A DNA stretch of 64,000 bases from Diaporthe sp. PMI_573 (GCA_021399435.1 JAJTUP010000025.1:434001-498000), one strand, 5' to 3'; shown: positions 36,201 through 47,911, counted from the first letter of the stretch. Numbers and translations are program-made. The notes: generated by a model from the sequence alone, not told the origin.

Positions 36201-37568
36201 TCAGAACCCATTCGAATCCTTCATGTCCTGCGCAGCAGTAGCCCCCTTGACATACTCGCTCAGCCGGATATCATTGCTCTCCCCGCCGTGCCCGTGCATC
36301 CCACCTCGCATGTTGTTACCCGGCGAGTAAGGCGGCAGCTCGACGGCGGCCTGGTGCTGGTGCTGGTGTGGCGTGTAACCCCGCGAGCCGTCCGCGACCA
36401 TGGCCAGGTTGGCGCTCACGTCTGTCGCGGAGAGTATGAAGCCCCTGTCGTGCGGGAGAGGTGCCACCGTGGACGAGGCGACGGGTGAGTCTGGCGAGAG
36501 CGGGGAGACTGGCTCCGTGGATTGCTGTTGCCCTCGCGCGCGGTATGAACTGGACGACGACGACGATGGTCCTGGCATCGAGTCGGCGTATCGCAGCCCC
36601 GGGCGTGTTGGTCTGCTTGATGATGAGGGGGTTGTGTGGTACGTTGTCGTCCGTGATATCGGTCTTGAGAGGGTGTTGGTGCGGGTATTAGCCGCTGCAA
36701 AACCATCGTTGCTCTGGGGCGCGACCGGTGACACGTTCTGTGTGGGCGTGGGCGTCGAGAGAGCCTCCTGGTCCTGGAGTTTGTGCTCCAGGTTGATCAT
36801 GGCCTCGCGCTCCTTGAGGAGGTCATCGAGCTCCTCTTTGGAATACATCCGTATTTGACACACTCGGATGACCGACAGTATGATAGTGACGATATAGCTT
36901 AGGCTGCGCTTGGTATCAGTGGCTTGCACTACAAGGAGATCAATGGGTATACGGTGAACGCACATGATAGCGAGGGTGATAAAGTAGAAGGCGCGCTCCA
37001 TGCCACAATATTGGTCCAGAGTGCCATTGTTAGGGCCCTGCATGTCGGTGAACCCCTTCGCGTTGAATCCTGATCCCTCAAGAGTAGGCATACCGTAGGT
37101 TGTTTTCGAGAGCCCACTGCAGTTGCCCGGGACTCCGGTGATGCCAAGGATGGTAATGATGGCAATGGCCACAAAGCAAAACACAATGTCAAAGCATACG
37201 CTACCAGCCATCCATTCTGGCCGCTGATCACGTTTGTATCCGTGCATCACCACAAGCGACAGTAACGTGTAAATGAAAAGGAGAGTGATCTATGATCTCG
37301 ATCAGACATTGGTCGCCATCCAGTATGCAGAAGGTTCGCGGCTCCTGGGTGTCGCTCTCAGACAAGAGGGCAGACACATTAAAGGGTGGTGAGCAACAGC
37401 TGGTGGACAACATACTAGTATCTGCAGAATAATCATCGACAGCGCCAGACCGATGTGCTTGTGATCAATGTAGTAAAGCAGCCACCCGTTGAGCGCGCCC
37501 GGGATGAACGATCCCATGAGCTGCACCGCGCGCAGCGAGACTATCCATCGCGTGAGCCCCCAGCCCAT
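36201..37568 (-). CDS. Four-span membrane protein with Ser-rich tail (MARVEL-like)
   Basis: Three exons: 37416-37568, 36964-37289 and 36201-36897. Intron 37290-37415 (126 bp, donor GTATGT) is clear. A second intron at 36898-36963 (66 bp, donor GTGCGT, acceptor CCTAAG) has no stop and a length divisible by three, so the frame also reads through it; splicing was preferred because it makes a continuous fourth membrane span. Spliced protein 391 residues. Four hydrophobic spans, an extracellular loop between spans 3 and 4 with paired Cys (GVPGNCSGL ... DQYCGMERA), and a long cytosolic Ser/Pro-rich tail. Layout resembles fungal MARVEL-type proteins. Function unknown. It resembles the divergent neighbour at 39931. 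Confidence 0.72.
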
Positions 37569-39930
37569 CGTGAAAGATGTTATACGGAGCCAAGGATCAT
37601 GGACTGGCTAAGATACGGCCGTAAAGGGAAAGGAGAGCAATTACGGAAAAGGGCGGGCAACACCAAAGAGGTGGAGGACAGTTAAGGGATAAACAGGCGG
37701 GAGACAGGGGTAAAAGGCAGAGAGAATGGTGAGTAAGAGCGCACAACCACAACCCGGCAAGGGAGACGCAGGGAGGGTTATGACGGATTTGAATCCTCGC
37801 AAAGTCTAGCGGATGCGGTGCTACGTGACAACCAGCTGGAAGAGCTGGAAAGTGAGGTGATATGTATGTAAGAGGCGATCCCGGGGCTGTGTGCTGCTGT
37901 GCTCCTCCCGACTACCAACTGGGCAGACGGGCTCGGGCTGGGGCCGGGCGAGCGCCAGATGCATCGAGCAGCCACCCAACCAAGGCTGGCGGCATGCAGG
38001 CAGAGGTGGGCTGTATACTAGAGAGCAGACCTATCTCTTGGAAGTGAGCTGAGGCCCGGCGCTTGCAGCGAATAAATCACAACGTTTTGTTTTCTGCACG
38101 TACTGCCACCCTTGGTGCATTGTAGTGTGGTGTAGCTCCAAGACTACTGCAGCTGCAGACCAAGGCTTCGGCACGAGGGGGCGCCTCTCGGGTTGAGAGC
38201 CGCGTTCGGGGGCCGTACGATGCAGGTGTAGCGGGTGGCCCCATGCCGTGGTTGGACAAGACCAGAGTCAGTGCGCCTGTCATGATTTGGGGGTTGTCCG
38301 GGCTTTGGGAAACAAAGCCGTGTCTCATCCGTCACCGTAAGCTTGCGGTGTGCAAGCTTTTGCTCATGATGACCTTTCAGAGCAGGAGAGCTGGAGAGCT
38401 GGAGAACACGCGAGGCTTGTTATCAAGGTCGTCCCAGGTGCGGGTCGGTCAGGGAGCTTGACGGTGGCGCATGAGTGGTATCGGATGGTTTAGGGACGCA
38501 GCATACCAAGGCCAACAGCCCCCAGGCTCAAAATAGAGAGACATGCTGGCAGTGCAAGCATGCGGTGGTCTCGGTGTGGACCACATCTGGCAACTCAGAT
38601 CGAGAGCCTGTGAAAGAAGAGAGTGCACGTGTGTCTGCTGTCTGCTGGTATGACCAGAACCACAAAGCAGGATATTTCCAGATGCCGGCCCTCGGGTGGT
38701 CTCGCTCGGTTTCGACGAGCAGAGACAAGCAGCATCAGCAGGCGGGTCAAGCGGGTAGAGCGAGGGGACCCGACCCAGGATTGCCGACAGAGCAACCTCA
38801 TCTTACTTATATCCAGACCCGAATAGTAGCACGGCGGACAAGACGGCGGGTCCAAGGTTTGACAAGGTCGCGGTGGGATTCGAGAGGTGACGGCACCGCG
38901 TGGCATCGCATCATGGGCATTCATCATCGTGGGACATCAGCGATTGACTTCCCTCAAACACGACTTTAACAGCCACGCAGCCTTGGTGAAATCCGGTGGG
39001 ATGGTCAGACAGAGGGACGCGTCACCGGCAGCCACGGAAGGCCTAGCTGCAGCAGCCGGGGGGAAACAGAGCAAATAAGGTTGTCATCCCTAACTTCCAA
39101 GGTTGTTTAGTGGGGGTTGGGAAATGTTGGCAGAGTGGCACAGCACGGCACAGCACAGCACAGCTCGAAAGAAGAGAAGAGAAGAGAAGAGCAGTGTGGA
39201 AGTCCAGAGAAGAGTCGCGGGTTGGGGTTGGGGTTGGCAACACAAACGACGAGAGGGGAATGGAGCGGGCACCCCTGTCACCGGGCCTCCCTCGACGGTG
39301 GCTTAGACGGTGGGAGTCCGTTGTGATTGGTCCTGTCGAAACTTATGGCTTGAACGGCACAGGCAACAGCGTTTCCGAACACGCAAGAGCGTGCAAGAGC
39401 TTGGCTGCTTGGGGAGGGGAATTCGGAGGAATACGTGACCTCGAACGCAATCTCGACTTGAACTACAGAGTGAGGCTGAGCTCGACCAGACAGACATTGT
39501 CATTCCTGCTTTTGGACACCTCGTCCATCAGGCCAGCTTGGTCTTTTCGACTCTCGATATCCGGCCAGATACTCTCGTCGGACACCTGATCTCCAATCAG
39601 TCAGGGAAGTCTGGCAGTCGGCCATCTGTGGTCCATTTCATCATTGTATATTGTAGAGTCGTCGATGCACTCTGGCCGTGGTATTCGCCTCTGTTGACCG
39701 GCAGACGGGTCCATTCATCCTCCCCCTCCCTCTCTCCCAAGGGCCGCTGGAAGACCACACCACCCTCCGTTGCCTCCGGCCCGCCATCCAGCGAGGACTG
39801 CTCTCCTTCCGCCCCGAGACTGGCCCTTCTCCCGCCTTGGTCTCTGCCTGCTCGTCCGGGACCCACCGTCCACGAACCACTGCCAAAGAGTCCACGCAAT
39901 CACGTCGTGGATATCATAGATTAGTGCGCA
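37569..39930. promoter_or_regulatory. Long divergent intergenic region between two tetraspan genes
   Basis: 2.36 kb between head-to-head starts. No coding frame with motifs on either strand. Contains simple repeats at about 39143-39195: a CACAG-type run followed by an AAGAG run. Likely long leaders and control regions for both genes. Confidence 0.5.
39143..39195. repeat. Low-complexity CACAG / AAGAG tract
   Basis: A short run of GGCACAGCACAG-type units followed directly by four AGAAG-type units. A simple sequence tract in the divergent promoter, not a mobile element. Confidence 0.7.
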
Positions 39931-41413
39931 ATGGATGACAAGCCGGTGCCGCCGCCTAGGAGGTTTAACGCCGTGGGGTTCTGCCTGACTGCCATCCGAA
40001 TATGGCAGTGGTCCTCGTCCTTTTTCGTCTATGCCTCCTTCAGTCTGCTTTATGATCACATCCAGAAGAACCGGCTCGGCGAGAATGATCGCATGCGAGG
40101 GGTGCAAGTCCTGGTATGCTCCGTACCTTTTTTGTTATGTCATGTCATGTCCATGGCTGCTGTCTCGGTGATCCCCCGCACTAACTCAAGCTGGCCAACA
40201 CCATAGGGCCTGGTGTCACTCGCCTACTCAACAGTCATCGTGTGCTGCGTCCATGTCTTCAAGACCCTCGGCCTTCGGACATGGCGCATCTTCGCCGTCA
40301 TGTCTGTCCCCGCCGACCTGACCATAATGGGTATCAACCTGGCCAAGATCACAATCTTGGCCTATTCCGGCCTCCCGGCCGACTGCCACGGCCTCACCAG
40401 GGACAATTGTATGCTCCTCCGCTCTCAATTGTTCAATTGCCCTGCAACTACCATATCAAGGCCAAACCTTATCTCGCGCTATAGAACTGACACTGCTCTT
40501 AGACGATGGCAATGACCTTGTCCGTCAGCCCACTGACGGCTTCACAACCATCCGCTTTGGGTCTGTAGCACAGGAGGTCACTGGCGAGCTCGATGGGCTG
40601 TGCACCTTTCCCAGGACAGTCTATGGTCTCTCCACAGTCGCAATGTAAGGAGGGCCCACGGAGCAGGCTTCGAACATTGTTCTAGGTGCTGGCAGCTGAC
40701 ATTCGAACAGCTTCTCCTACACCTTCTCCATCCTGCTGTCGGTCCTCTATCTGCAACAACATGGAACATGCACCCCAGTGGACAGTGAAAAGCTTGCCCA
40801 CGGTACTAGGCATACCGAACTCCGACCAGCCTTGAGTAGGACCCCTTCTCTCCGCGGTCCAGCAAGTCGGCCCTCGTCACTCAGGAGCCCCCACGGTCCA
40901 TCGAGGCCTCCATCGCCGGGATCCATCCGATCCGCCGCGCCTTCCTACCACAGCAGAGCACCCCACGGGCAGCCACAATGGGCACAAGTGTCCCCACAAG
41001 ACGACACACCCACCAGCAGCAGCACAGGCTCCAGGTCGCGCTCCCACTCCGAGGCGTCCTCGTGGGACGTGACCACCCTGGCCAGCAACAGCAGCGACGA
41101 CGCCGACTCCATCCGCTCGGGGATATCCCTCCCGGACACCGACTCCATCATGTCCGGGGGCTCCCTCCCGCCTCCACCCTTGCCGGGCTCCTCGGCCGGC
41201 CAGCCCCCGCCCAGGAGGTGGTCCACGTCGACGAGCTCGTCCTTCAACGCCAACGCGTTCATCGTCACGGACGGGTTCCGACCCGGCGACGGCGGCGGCG
41301 ACCACCAGAACAGCTACCACCCGCCAGAGTATTCCAGCAGGCCTGGGAGCTTGTACCACGAGACGGTCAAGTATGACGCGGGGCTGGGGCTACCCGGCGG
41401 GCCGGCGCCTTGA
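39931..41413 (+). CDS. Four-span membrane protein with Ser/Pro-rich tail (MARVEL-like)
   Basis: Four exons (39931-40113, 40207-40408, 40503-40644, 40711-41413) with introns of 93, 94 and 66 bp; all have clear donors (GTATGC, GTATGC, GTAAGG). Protein 409 residues. Four hydrophobic spans: FFVYASFSLLY, LVSLAYSTVIVCCVHVF, IFAVMSVPADLTIMGI with AKITILAY, and IFSYTFSILLSVLYL. The loop between spans 3 and 4 has two Cys (GLPADCHGL ... LDGLCTFPR), mirroring the neighbour. The tail of about 220 residues is rich in Ser, Pro and Arg and looks disordered and phosphorylatable. The same layout and loop pattern as the divergent gene at 36201-37568 suggest an old tandem duplication with inversion. Function unknown. 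Confidence 0.8.
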
Positions 41414-42656
41414 GATGGGCTGGGATGGGCTGTGTGGGCCATTAACTTCAACAAACATTTGTGAGACCGTCGCGAACACGCCCTTCTGGACGCACCGCTG
41501 GCTAAGTGGCAACTTCGGGACGACATGGAAAATTCCTGCATTTTGGGACATTTATCACCCCTTTAGACCGCGTCTCGGCAGCGAAGTCAGTAGATAGGCT
41601 CGTCACTGGGAGACAGGCCACGACGGTGGGCGGCAAGGGGTGAGGCTACGACGAAAAAAACCGATCTTTGACGCAGACATACGAGGTACTGCCGCAGTAT
41701 AAACGGTGGGCACGATTGTGGTGGGACATTTTCCCCTAGGGTGTTATCCCAAGGGATTCTTTCCGGTTGGAGATTGCAGTTGATCCTGCGGACAGTTGTC
41801 CCACGTCCCAGCAAATAACGTAGACATTGGCGAGCCGGGTATTAATGTATAATGATGTAGGAGGGGTCTAAACTCGCCAACGGGATACGTATATTGTGTG
41901 GCAGGACAGTCCAGAGCAGGGGTTGAGAGCACATGTCCTGATTCCTGGGTAGCAAATGCTAAGGAGAGCTGGAGGTGAATCCAGCACCACTGCAATTCGC
42001 TTCTAAACTAGATTACCCACCTCGTGATTCAATCTCTCGTCTGCTCCATGTCCCCATCCCACCGCGACTTGATGTTGAGAAAGCTCATTCGACGCGACAG
42101 ACAAGTCCATCAACCTTTGCCCAGTAGCGCGTCAAGACGCACAACCGCCTGCCTTCCACATTGTCACGAGATCATCAATTCTCAGCATTCGGTAAGGACC
42201 AACACGTGAGCCCCGATCATTCTCGTACCCAGACCGTCCATCGGTGGCGTAGGAAGCAGGCAGGACAACAATTGGTCCGGCAGCATTGCTTCTGTGCAAC
42301 CGCGCTGCCACCCGTCGGCCCTGGCCCCAAAGGTCCAGTGCGTGGTAGGGACCACACATCGGGTGGCACGTCCGAGTTCCCCGCGGGGCGGTGAAGCCAT
42401 CCCCCTAGCGGCAGCCGGCCGCCACCAGCTTCGGTCTGGTCTGTCGTGCACCTGCGGGGGCAGCTTCCGTCTGTGGTGGCCCATAGAAAGCCTGTTTCGG
42501 AGCTGGAAGGCGCGATGTATACGAAGGGGGGTACGGCCTGTCCCAAGTCCCGCGCACGGCCGTGGCGTTGTGTTTTGTATAACCTAGCGGATGCCGGATT
42601 GGACATCACCGGGCCAGCCTGTTTCCTCGGGATTAAGAGCAAGCAGATCTCATGAA
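41414..42656. other. Convergent intergenic region, no gene seen
   Basis: 1.24 kb between the ends of the second tetraspan gene (+) and the methyltransferase (-). Several overlapping frames on both strands, none with motifs. Confidence 0.55.
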
Positions 42657-43526
42657 TCAAGCCTCGGACTCAGCCTTGGCCTCGGTGCTCCCTTCCCCCT
42701 CGCCAGGCCACCGCACAACCCACCCGGTACAAGTCTTGCGGACCTCCTCATCACCAGGGTCACCCTCGAACAGTGGGCGGTCCATCTTGCGCTCCAGGAT
42801 CTTGTCGACGGCAAACCCGCGCTCGCGGGCGATATCAAAAAACGCCATGTCCTTGTGCGCAAGCCACGGCCTGTAGCTGGTGAAGAAGACGTACGCCTTG
42901 GATCCCGGGCCGGGCGCCATCGTGTCGCGGATCGTGTCGAGGAGCTTCCCGTGCTCAGAGTGCCGGAACAGCAGGTCCGCCAGGACGAGCACGTCGAACC
43001 TGGGCCGGGACGCGGGGAGCTCGGCCAGGAGCGGGGAGGGGTCGAAGCCCCAGACGAAGCCCTTTGACACGATCACGTCCGCCTTGGTCCTCGCCGCCTC
43101 CCCCTCAGATCCTGCTGCTGCTGCCGGGGGAGGGATGATCTTACACTCAGCAATGTTCTTCTCCATAGTAGCCAGGATATCCGCATCGGGAAAATCAGTC
43201 ATGACGACCCTCGACGCGCCAAGGGCCGCGGCCACGAGCGAGGGGAGGCCGGCCCCCGCGCCGAGCTCCAGCACGTTCCGGCCCCGGACCGTCCCCGCCG
43301 GGTCGGCCTCGAAGTACTGCGCCGCGACGCGGGACCCGTTCCACAGGTGGTGCGCCTCGGTGGGCGAGTAGCCGACCAGGTGCAGGTCCACGACGTCGCC
43401 ATCCGCGGTTGTGAAGGTCTGTTTTGTGGGCTTTGGGGAGGGCGGGTAGTAGCCTTCGGGCTCGGCGAAGAGGTCGCCTCCTGGGCCGGACTCGTCCCCG
43501 CTGTCTGTGTGTTCTGAGGGGGGCAT
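42657..43526 (-). CDS. EFM7: EFM7/NNT1-type protein N-methyltransferase
   Basis: Single exon, 289 residues, start ATG at 43526; the frame runs a further 31 codons upstream but only with TTG as start. Seven-beta-strand SAM methyltransferase of the METTL21-like group. N-terminus DLFAEPEGYYPPSP and the SAM motif LELGAGAGLP (about residues 86-95), with TDFPD (110-114) as the acidic loop and later a DVLVLADLLF motif. The closest known family is yeast Nnt1/Efm7, which methylates the N-terminus and Lys3 of elongation factor eEF1A, once annotated as nicotinamide N-methyltransferase. Cytosolic. The N-terminal signature supports this assignment rather than a general METTL. A Glu/Ala-rich C-terminal tail is extra. 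Confidence 0.85.
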   Translation of the reverse strand: MPPSEHTDSGDESGPGGDLFAEPEGYYPPSPKPTKQTFTTADGDVVDLHLVGYSPTEAHHLWNGSRVAAQYFEADPAGTVRGRNVLELGAGAGLPSLVAAALGASRVVMTDFPDADILATMEKNIAECKIIPPPAAAAGSEGEAARTKADVIVSKGFVWGFDPSPLLAELPASRPRFDVLVLADLLFRHSEHGKLLDTIRDTMAPGPGSKAYVFFTSYRPWLAHKDMAFFDIARERGFAVDKILERKMDRPLFEGDPGDEEVRKTCTGWVVRWPGEGEGSTEAKAESEA

Positions 43527-44065
43527 CTTTGGCTGGTGAGTGCTGGTTGTATCCTGGTTGTGGTTGAGCGATTCTTGAGTGAAAACTTTGACCAGGCCGC
43601 CGGTAAGGGTCGTTGCCAAGAGGTATATATGTAAAGGATATATAAAAGCTCTAATGGGGTATCAATAAGTAAGAAATCTGGTCTCTGTCTAATAGTTACA
43701 GTATAAGATGAAAAGATCGCCAGGGGATACAAATGCCGAGATGTAAACTTGAGATGGCGGATGTCAAAAATTGCCAAAATTGACCGACTTAGCGTCATGT
43801 GACCGCCTAACGTCAACACATGCATCCATCAGCAGAACATGAGGTCCTCACCGACACAACAGCCACCCGCAAAGGTGAAAACACTAAAGTTGTCCCTGTT
43901 CATGCAACACTGGGGATATGCTGTGATATGTCAAGATATCAAATGCCGTTTTATGCCACACCAACACCGACGCTCATGAATAAAGACATCCATCCCATCA
44001 TGAGGAGATGGACAAAACCCAGCAGATATATAGATGCTTCGATGGATACTCCTTTCGATCCTCCC
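43527..44065. other. Spacer upstream of the methyltransferase
   Basis: 539 bp between two minus-strand genes; promoter of the methyltransferase. Moderately AT-rich at 43620-43800. No gene. Confidence 0.6.
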
Positions 44066-45415
44066 CTACCCAAACCTAGCCCTAGCAAGCTCCTTTAACC
44101 CCTTAAGCTTCTCCTCCTCCCTCTCCTTCCACTCCTTCAGCCTCGCAAGCCTCTCCTCCTCCCTCGCCCGAGCCTCAGCCTCCCTCCTCAGCTCCCTCTC
44201 AGTCTTCTTGCGTTGCATCGCCGCTTTCGCCCTCTTGAGGTCCGCCACAGAGTCCCCACCGCCCATCAGGTCCCCATCCCCCACCTCCTCCACCCCGGCG
44301 TCCCCTCCCTCGCGGAACCCCTTCATCTTCTCGTTGACGGCGGCCTTCTTCTCCAGCCTGCGCTCGCGCGTCCCGGGTTCCGCACGCGGCGCGAGCTCCT
44401 CTAGGCGTTCCTTTTGTTCGGCGCGGTCGGCCTTGCGCGCCTGTCGCAGGTCGTTGTATTGTGACTCGCGGTCCTCGGCGGCGGACTCGCGCTGTAGGGA
44501 TAGGTCTGATAGGGTTGGGATTGTGGGCCCTATGCGGGTGCCGCCGCCGGTGGAGGATTGGCCTGGAGGCGGTGGGGGTGGGCCGTAGTCCGAGTCTGAG
44601 TCGTCGTTTTTGTTGTTGTTCGCGGCTCGCCGCCCACCGTTTTCCGTAATTGGGGCACGAGGGCCGTCAGACCCAGACGAATCCCCCCGCTCCCCTTCCC
44701 TCCCCCGTTCTCCCGCGCCGTATCCCTCTCGCCCATCGTCGTCATCCCGCGCAGCACTCATCTGCCGCGTGGCGGGAGGTGGGGCCTCCCGCGTGATGCG
44801 CTCAAACATCTCCGGGTCATACCACCCCTCAGCAAGCCCCCCGCGGTTCCACTTGTTCACAAAGCTCTTCCACCTCCCCCGCGCCTGCTGGGGCTCGAGC
44901 CCAAAGAAGTCCAGGCTCTTCTGCACGTCGAGGTAGTACGCGAATAGCGGCGTGAAGGCGTCGAGGTCGTGCTTGTAGGATAACGGGCGCGCGCCGTAGG
45001 GGAGTTCGGCGGGCGGTGGTGGTTCTCGCGCGCCGGCTGGGGCGGCGGCGGCAGTGGTTGTTGTTGGTTTGTTTCGGTGGCGGCGATGGTGATGGTGACG
45101 GTGTTTCTTGCGATCCTCGTCTACGGGGGCGGGGGATCTGCTGCTGGCTATGTCTCGCGAGTGGTTGTGGCGGTGTCTCCTGTGTCGGTCGTGGTGCCCT
45201 CCGCTCTTCTCGCTGTCGTGCCGTTCTGGCGACCGAACTCGGTAGAAGTCCTCGGCGGCGGGTCGTCTCCTCGGCGATCTCGACCTCGACCGCGTCCTCG
45301 TCCTAGCACCATGACTGTGACTGTCTGCTGCGTGCTGGTTGTGGTTCCCTTCTCTTTCGCCGCCGTGGACAGCTCGCGAGGATTCACCTGGCTCGTCCCT
45401 CCGGTCGCGCGGCAT
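44066..45415 (-). CDS. RS/His-rich nuclear protein with conserved WKSF block
   Basis: Single exon, 449 residues. The N-terminal 130 residues are rich in Arg, Ser and His, including RTRTRSRSRSPRRR and a long His/Arg tract, like splicing-related proteins. A conserved block (about residues 146-205) reads SYKHDLDAFTPLFAYYLDVQK, then GRWKSFVNKWNRG and GWYDPEMFERI. The middle is acidic and disordered. The C-terminal third is a charged coiled coil rich in Glu, Arg and Lys. Fungal proteins of this sort are sometimes annotated as RNA helicase HEL117, but no helicase motif is present here. A role in pre-mRNA splicing or nuclear speckles is inference. Confidence 0.75.
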   Translation of the reverse strand: MPRDRRDEPGESSRAVHGGEREGNHNQHAADSHSHGARTRTRSRSRSPRRRPAAEDFYRVRSPERHDSEKSGGHHDRHRRHRHNHSRDIASSRSPAPVDEDRKKHRHHHHRRHRNKPTTTTAAAAPAGAREPPPPAELPYGARPLSYKHDLDAFTPLFAYYLDVQKSLDFFGLEPQQARGRWKSFVNKWNRGGLAEGWYDPEMFERITREAPPPATRQMSAARDDDDGREGYGAGERGREGERGDSSGSDGPRAPITENGGRRAANNNKNDDSDSDYGPPPPPPGQSSTGGGTRIGPTIPTLSDLSLQRESAAEDRESQYNDLRQARKADRAEQKERLEELAPRAEPGTRERRLEKKAAVNEKMKGFREGGDAGVEEVGDGDLMGGGDSVADLKRAKAAMQRKKTERELRREAEARAREEERLARLKEWKEREEEKLKGLKELARARFG

Positions 45416-46225
45416 ATTTCAGGCCCGAGCGGCCACCGCCGGCCACGCCAAACAGCCTTAACGAGCTGCTCTGGGTGCGTTTTCAGATTGTATTCGCAGA
45501 TCCAATTCGTACGGAAGCTAGTGTTGGACAGCGTGCTGCAAGTTGGTTATTCAAACGTGGTTTTGGGAAAGGATGGTTGTTTGACGAATCTTTCGAGTCG
45601 GGTGTTCGGAGGGAAGAGGTAGAAGTCGCTAAGTGAAATTTGCGAGAAACATTTGCTTGATGATTGACAGAGGCTCGGCTTGCGTCCCTTTTTGGAGATC
45701 ATGGTCGGCGAGGACAGACCCCACTGGCAGCTTGGCAAAGCGCCTGGCAGGGGTTGATGCGTCGATCTTCAGGCGGCTTCTGCCCTAGTGTGATTCACGC
45801 CAGGGGATTTCCGTTGATCGTTAAATCTTATCGAACCTCCCACCTATTCGGCCATTTTGATTGTGTGCCTGCAGGATGTCTACCAAACATGCAATTTCAA
45901 CATGCTGCCATTCCATACGTGCATCATGCTATCCAGATAGGCTCGATTTACGCCTTTCCATGATCCAAGTCTGAGGCGTCGCACGCGCTGTAATTATACA
46001 AAAATACGCTCGAAAGAACTCCATGTTGCATGCTTCCTCCTTAGATGGCTGCCGATTCTCCTCCGTGCCGTATTTACCCAGGGTATCAAGAATATGTACA
46101 ATCTTTTTTCTTTAGAAAGCTTCTGACAGCCTAACCACCCAATTATTACTTGGAGCAGCCTCTCCAAGGCTCTGCGCGCCCAGCGAGATGGAAACTGTCC
46201 TCATCCTCGTGGTGCTATCCAGGGA
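45416..46225. other. Spacer, no gene seen
   Basis: 810 bp. Promoter of the RS-rich gene at the left, 3' flank of the copper-fist gene at the right. No supported coding frame. Confidence 0.6.
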
Positions 46226-47911
46226 CTAGCTCCAACTTGTCGCTGATATACCATTGCTGGGCTTTCCATGGACCTGGCATCCTATGCATGCGCAGTCATC
46301 GCCACAGGGACAGCCCTCGGGCATCCCACCGCACAACCCGCTCATGTCCATCTCCCCCATATCCATGTCCATATCGGGTGGCATCGCCCCGAAGCTGAAG
46401 TCGGGCTGCGGGTCGTACTGGTTGATGTTATCGAGTGGGAACGCAAAGTTGAACATCTGGAAGTCGGCTGGGTTTAGGAATATATCGGTGGCTTGCTGCG
46501 GTGGTGACTGATGTGGCATCATTGCCTCGTTGAAGGGCTGTGCGGGTGCCATCATGCTGTTGGCCATGGCCCCGTTGGTCGACGGCCATGCTTGGCTGAA
46601 CGCAGCAGGCGCGCCGCCGTTTGAGCCGATGGTCGGTGATACAGTCGAGTCGTTCGTCGTCATCATGTGCCCGAATTCGGAGGCAATATGGTTCATCGTA
46701 GCGGTGTTGTAGGGGTGGTCGATGCAGAGAACACAGTTGCAGGTAGGGCCACAATTGCACATGTGGTCGCCATTGTTCGCATGCGCTGCCTGGGCCGCGG
46801 TCATTGCCAACACCTTGAAGTCTGGAGCAGATTGGAACTGCGGTGCCGGCGTCGCAAAGTTGGCCGAAGACGACGACTCGGTCTTCATGTGCCCATTTCC
46901 ATTCGCGTATGGTACCGGAGTGGGCGGTTCAGATTTGACTGGTTGTGAACAGCAGGATGATGCTGCTGGTGCTGCGGCAGGGGCCGCCGGCGCAGTGGAG
47001 GAAGGTTGTGAGCAGCAGGACGACGCCGCCGGTGTTGGCGCGGGCGCTGGTGTTGGACCCGAGCAACAAGATTGGGGAGGCTGTGGCTCTATATCAACAG
47101 GCTCGGTCGTCACCTGTAGGCCTCGGGCCACGAGGTCCTGGAAGAAGATGGGTTGCGTCTCCTCCTCCGGGGTCGGTGGGGTTACCCCGTTGTTGTAGCC
47201 GCACATGCACTTCTTGCCGGTATATCCTTGTGCCTGGCAAGAACACTTCTTGTTGCGTGGAACGGCAGCCTTCAGCCATGTGAGAGGGAAGTAGTGAGCG
47301 CATAGGCAGAGATCACCTGGCCCGTGGACACAGGCCTTGTTCGGCCTGCCAGCCGGGCGCACTGCCCATAGGGGCCCGCCAAGGTGATTGCATGTCGAGG
47401 AGCGATGACCCTTGATGCAAGATCGGCTGCCACTCAGGTTAGTCGTAGGGAGCGCGGGCGCAGAGTGTGGATCTTCGGTATGACAAAGCAGAAAGACAGA
47501 TATGATGTGTCTATGTGGTGGAGAACAAAGACAGTCTCAGAGTACTCGACAAAAGCCGTTTCTTGCTGCAGCTAGCCGGTCAAGTATAGGCAGAGACGGG
47601 GATGAGAAGAGGAACGAGTAACACAACGGAGATGACAAAGTGATGCACGGTGTCACCACCAACTGTTGTCAAGGATCCCGGAGGTCACAATTGAATGGCC
47701 CGACTCTGGGAATGTCTGTGGACCCGGGACGGAAGGAAAACGACACATATTGGCCGGCCTCACGATCCGAAGTGGTACAGAACGTGGCACAGGAGGAGGA
47801 GGACGAGCGAGGAGGAAAGACACGGGAGCAGACACGGAGCAGAGGAGAGAGAGAGAGAGAGAGAGAGGAAGCTCACCATGACATTTTCTGTTTCCCGACC
47901 CAGATGGCCAT
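46226..47911 (-). CDS. Copper-fist transcription factor
   Basis: Two exons: a 35-nt first exon (47877-47911) and 46226-47426, split by a 450-bp intron (47427-47876; donor GTGAGC, branch CTAAC, acceptor GGCAG). Spliced protein 411 residues. Only splicing restores the copper-fist start: GKQKMSCRSC, then CIKGHRSSTCNH and GRPNKAC, and the later ligands in PRNKKCSC. The family binds DNA through this zinc-stabilised domain and senses copper through Cys-rich motifs. Two such motifs are seen: CNCGPTCNCVLCIDHPYN and, at the C-terminus, CPCGDDCACIGCQVH. Three SCC pairs lie between. It could be an activator of copper uptake (Mac1/Cuf1-like) or of detoxification (Ace1/AceA-like); the two C-terminal Cys motifs slightly favour the Mac1/Cuf type. 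Nuclear. Confidence 0.9.
47846..47867. repeat. (GA)n microsatellite in the copper-fist intron
   Basis: About eleven GA units, close to the donor site of the 450-bp intron (as a CT run in the transcript). A pyrimidine tract there could affect splicing. Confidence 0.75.
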
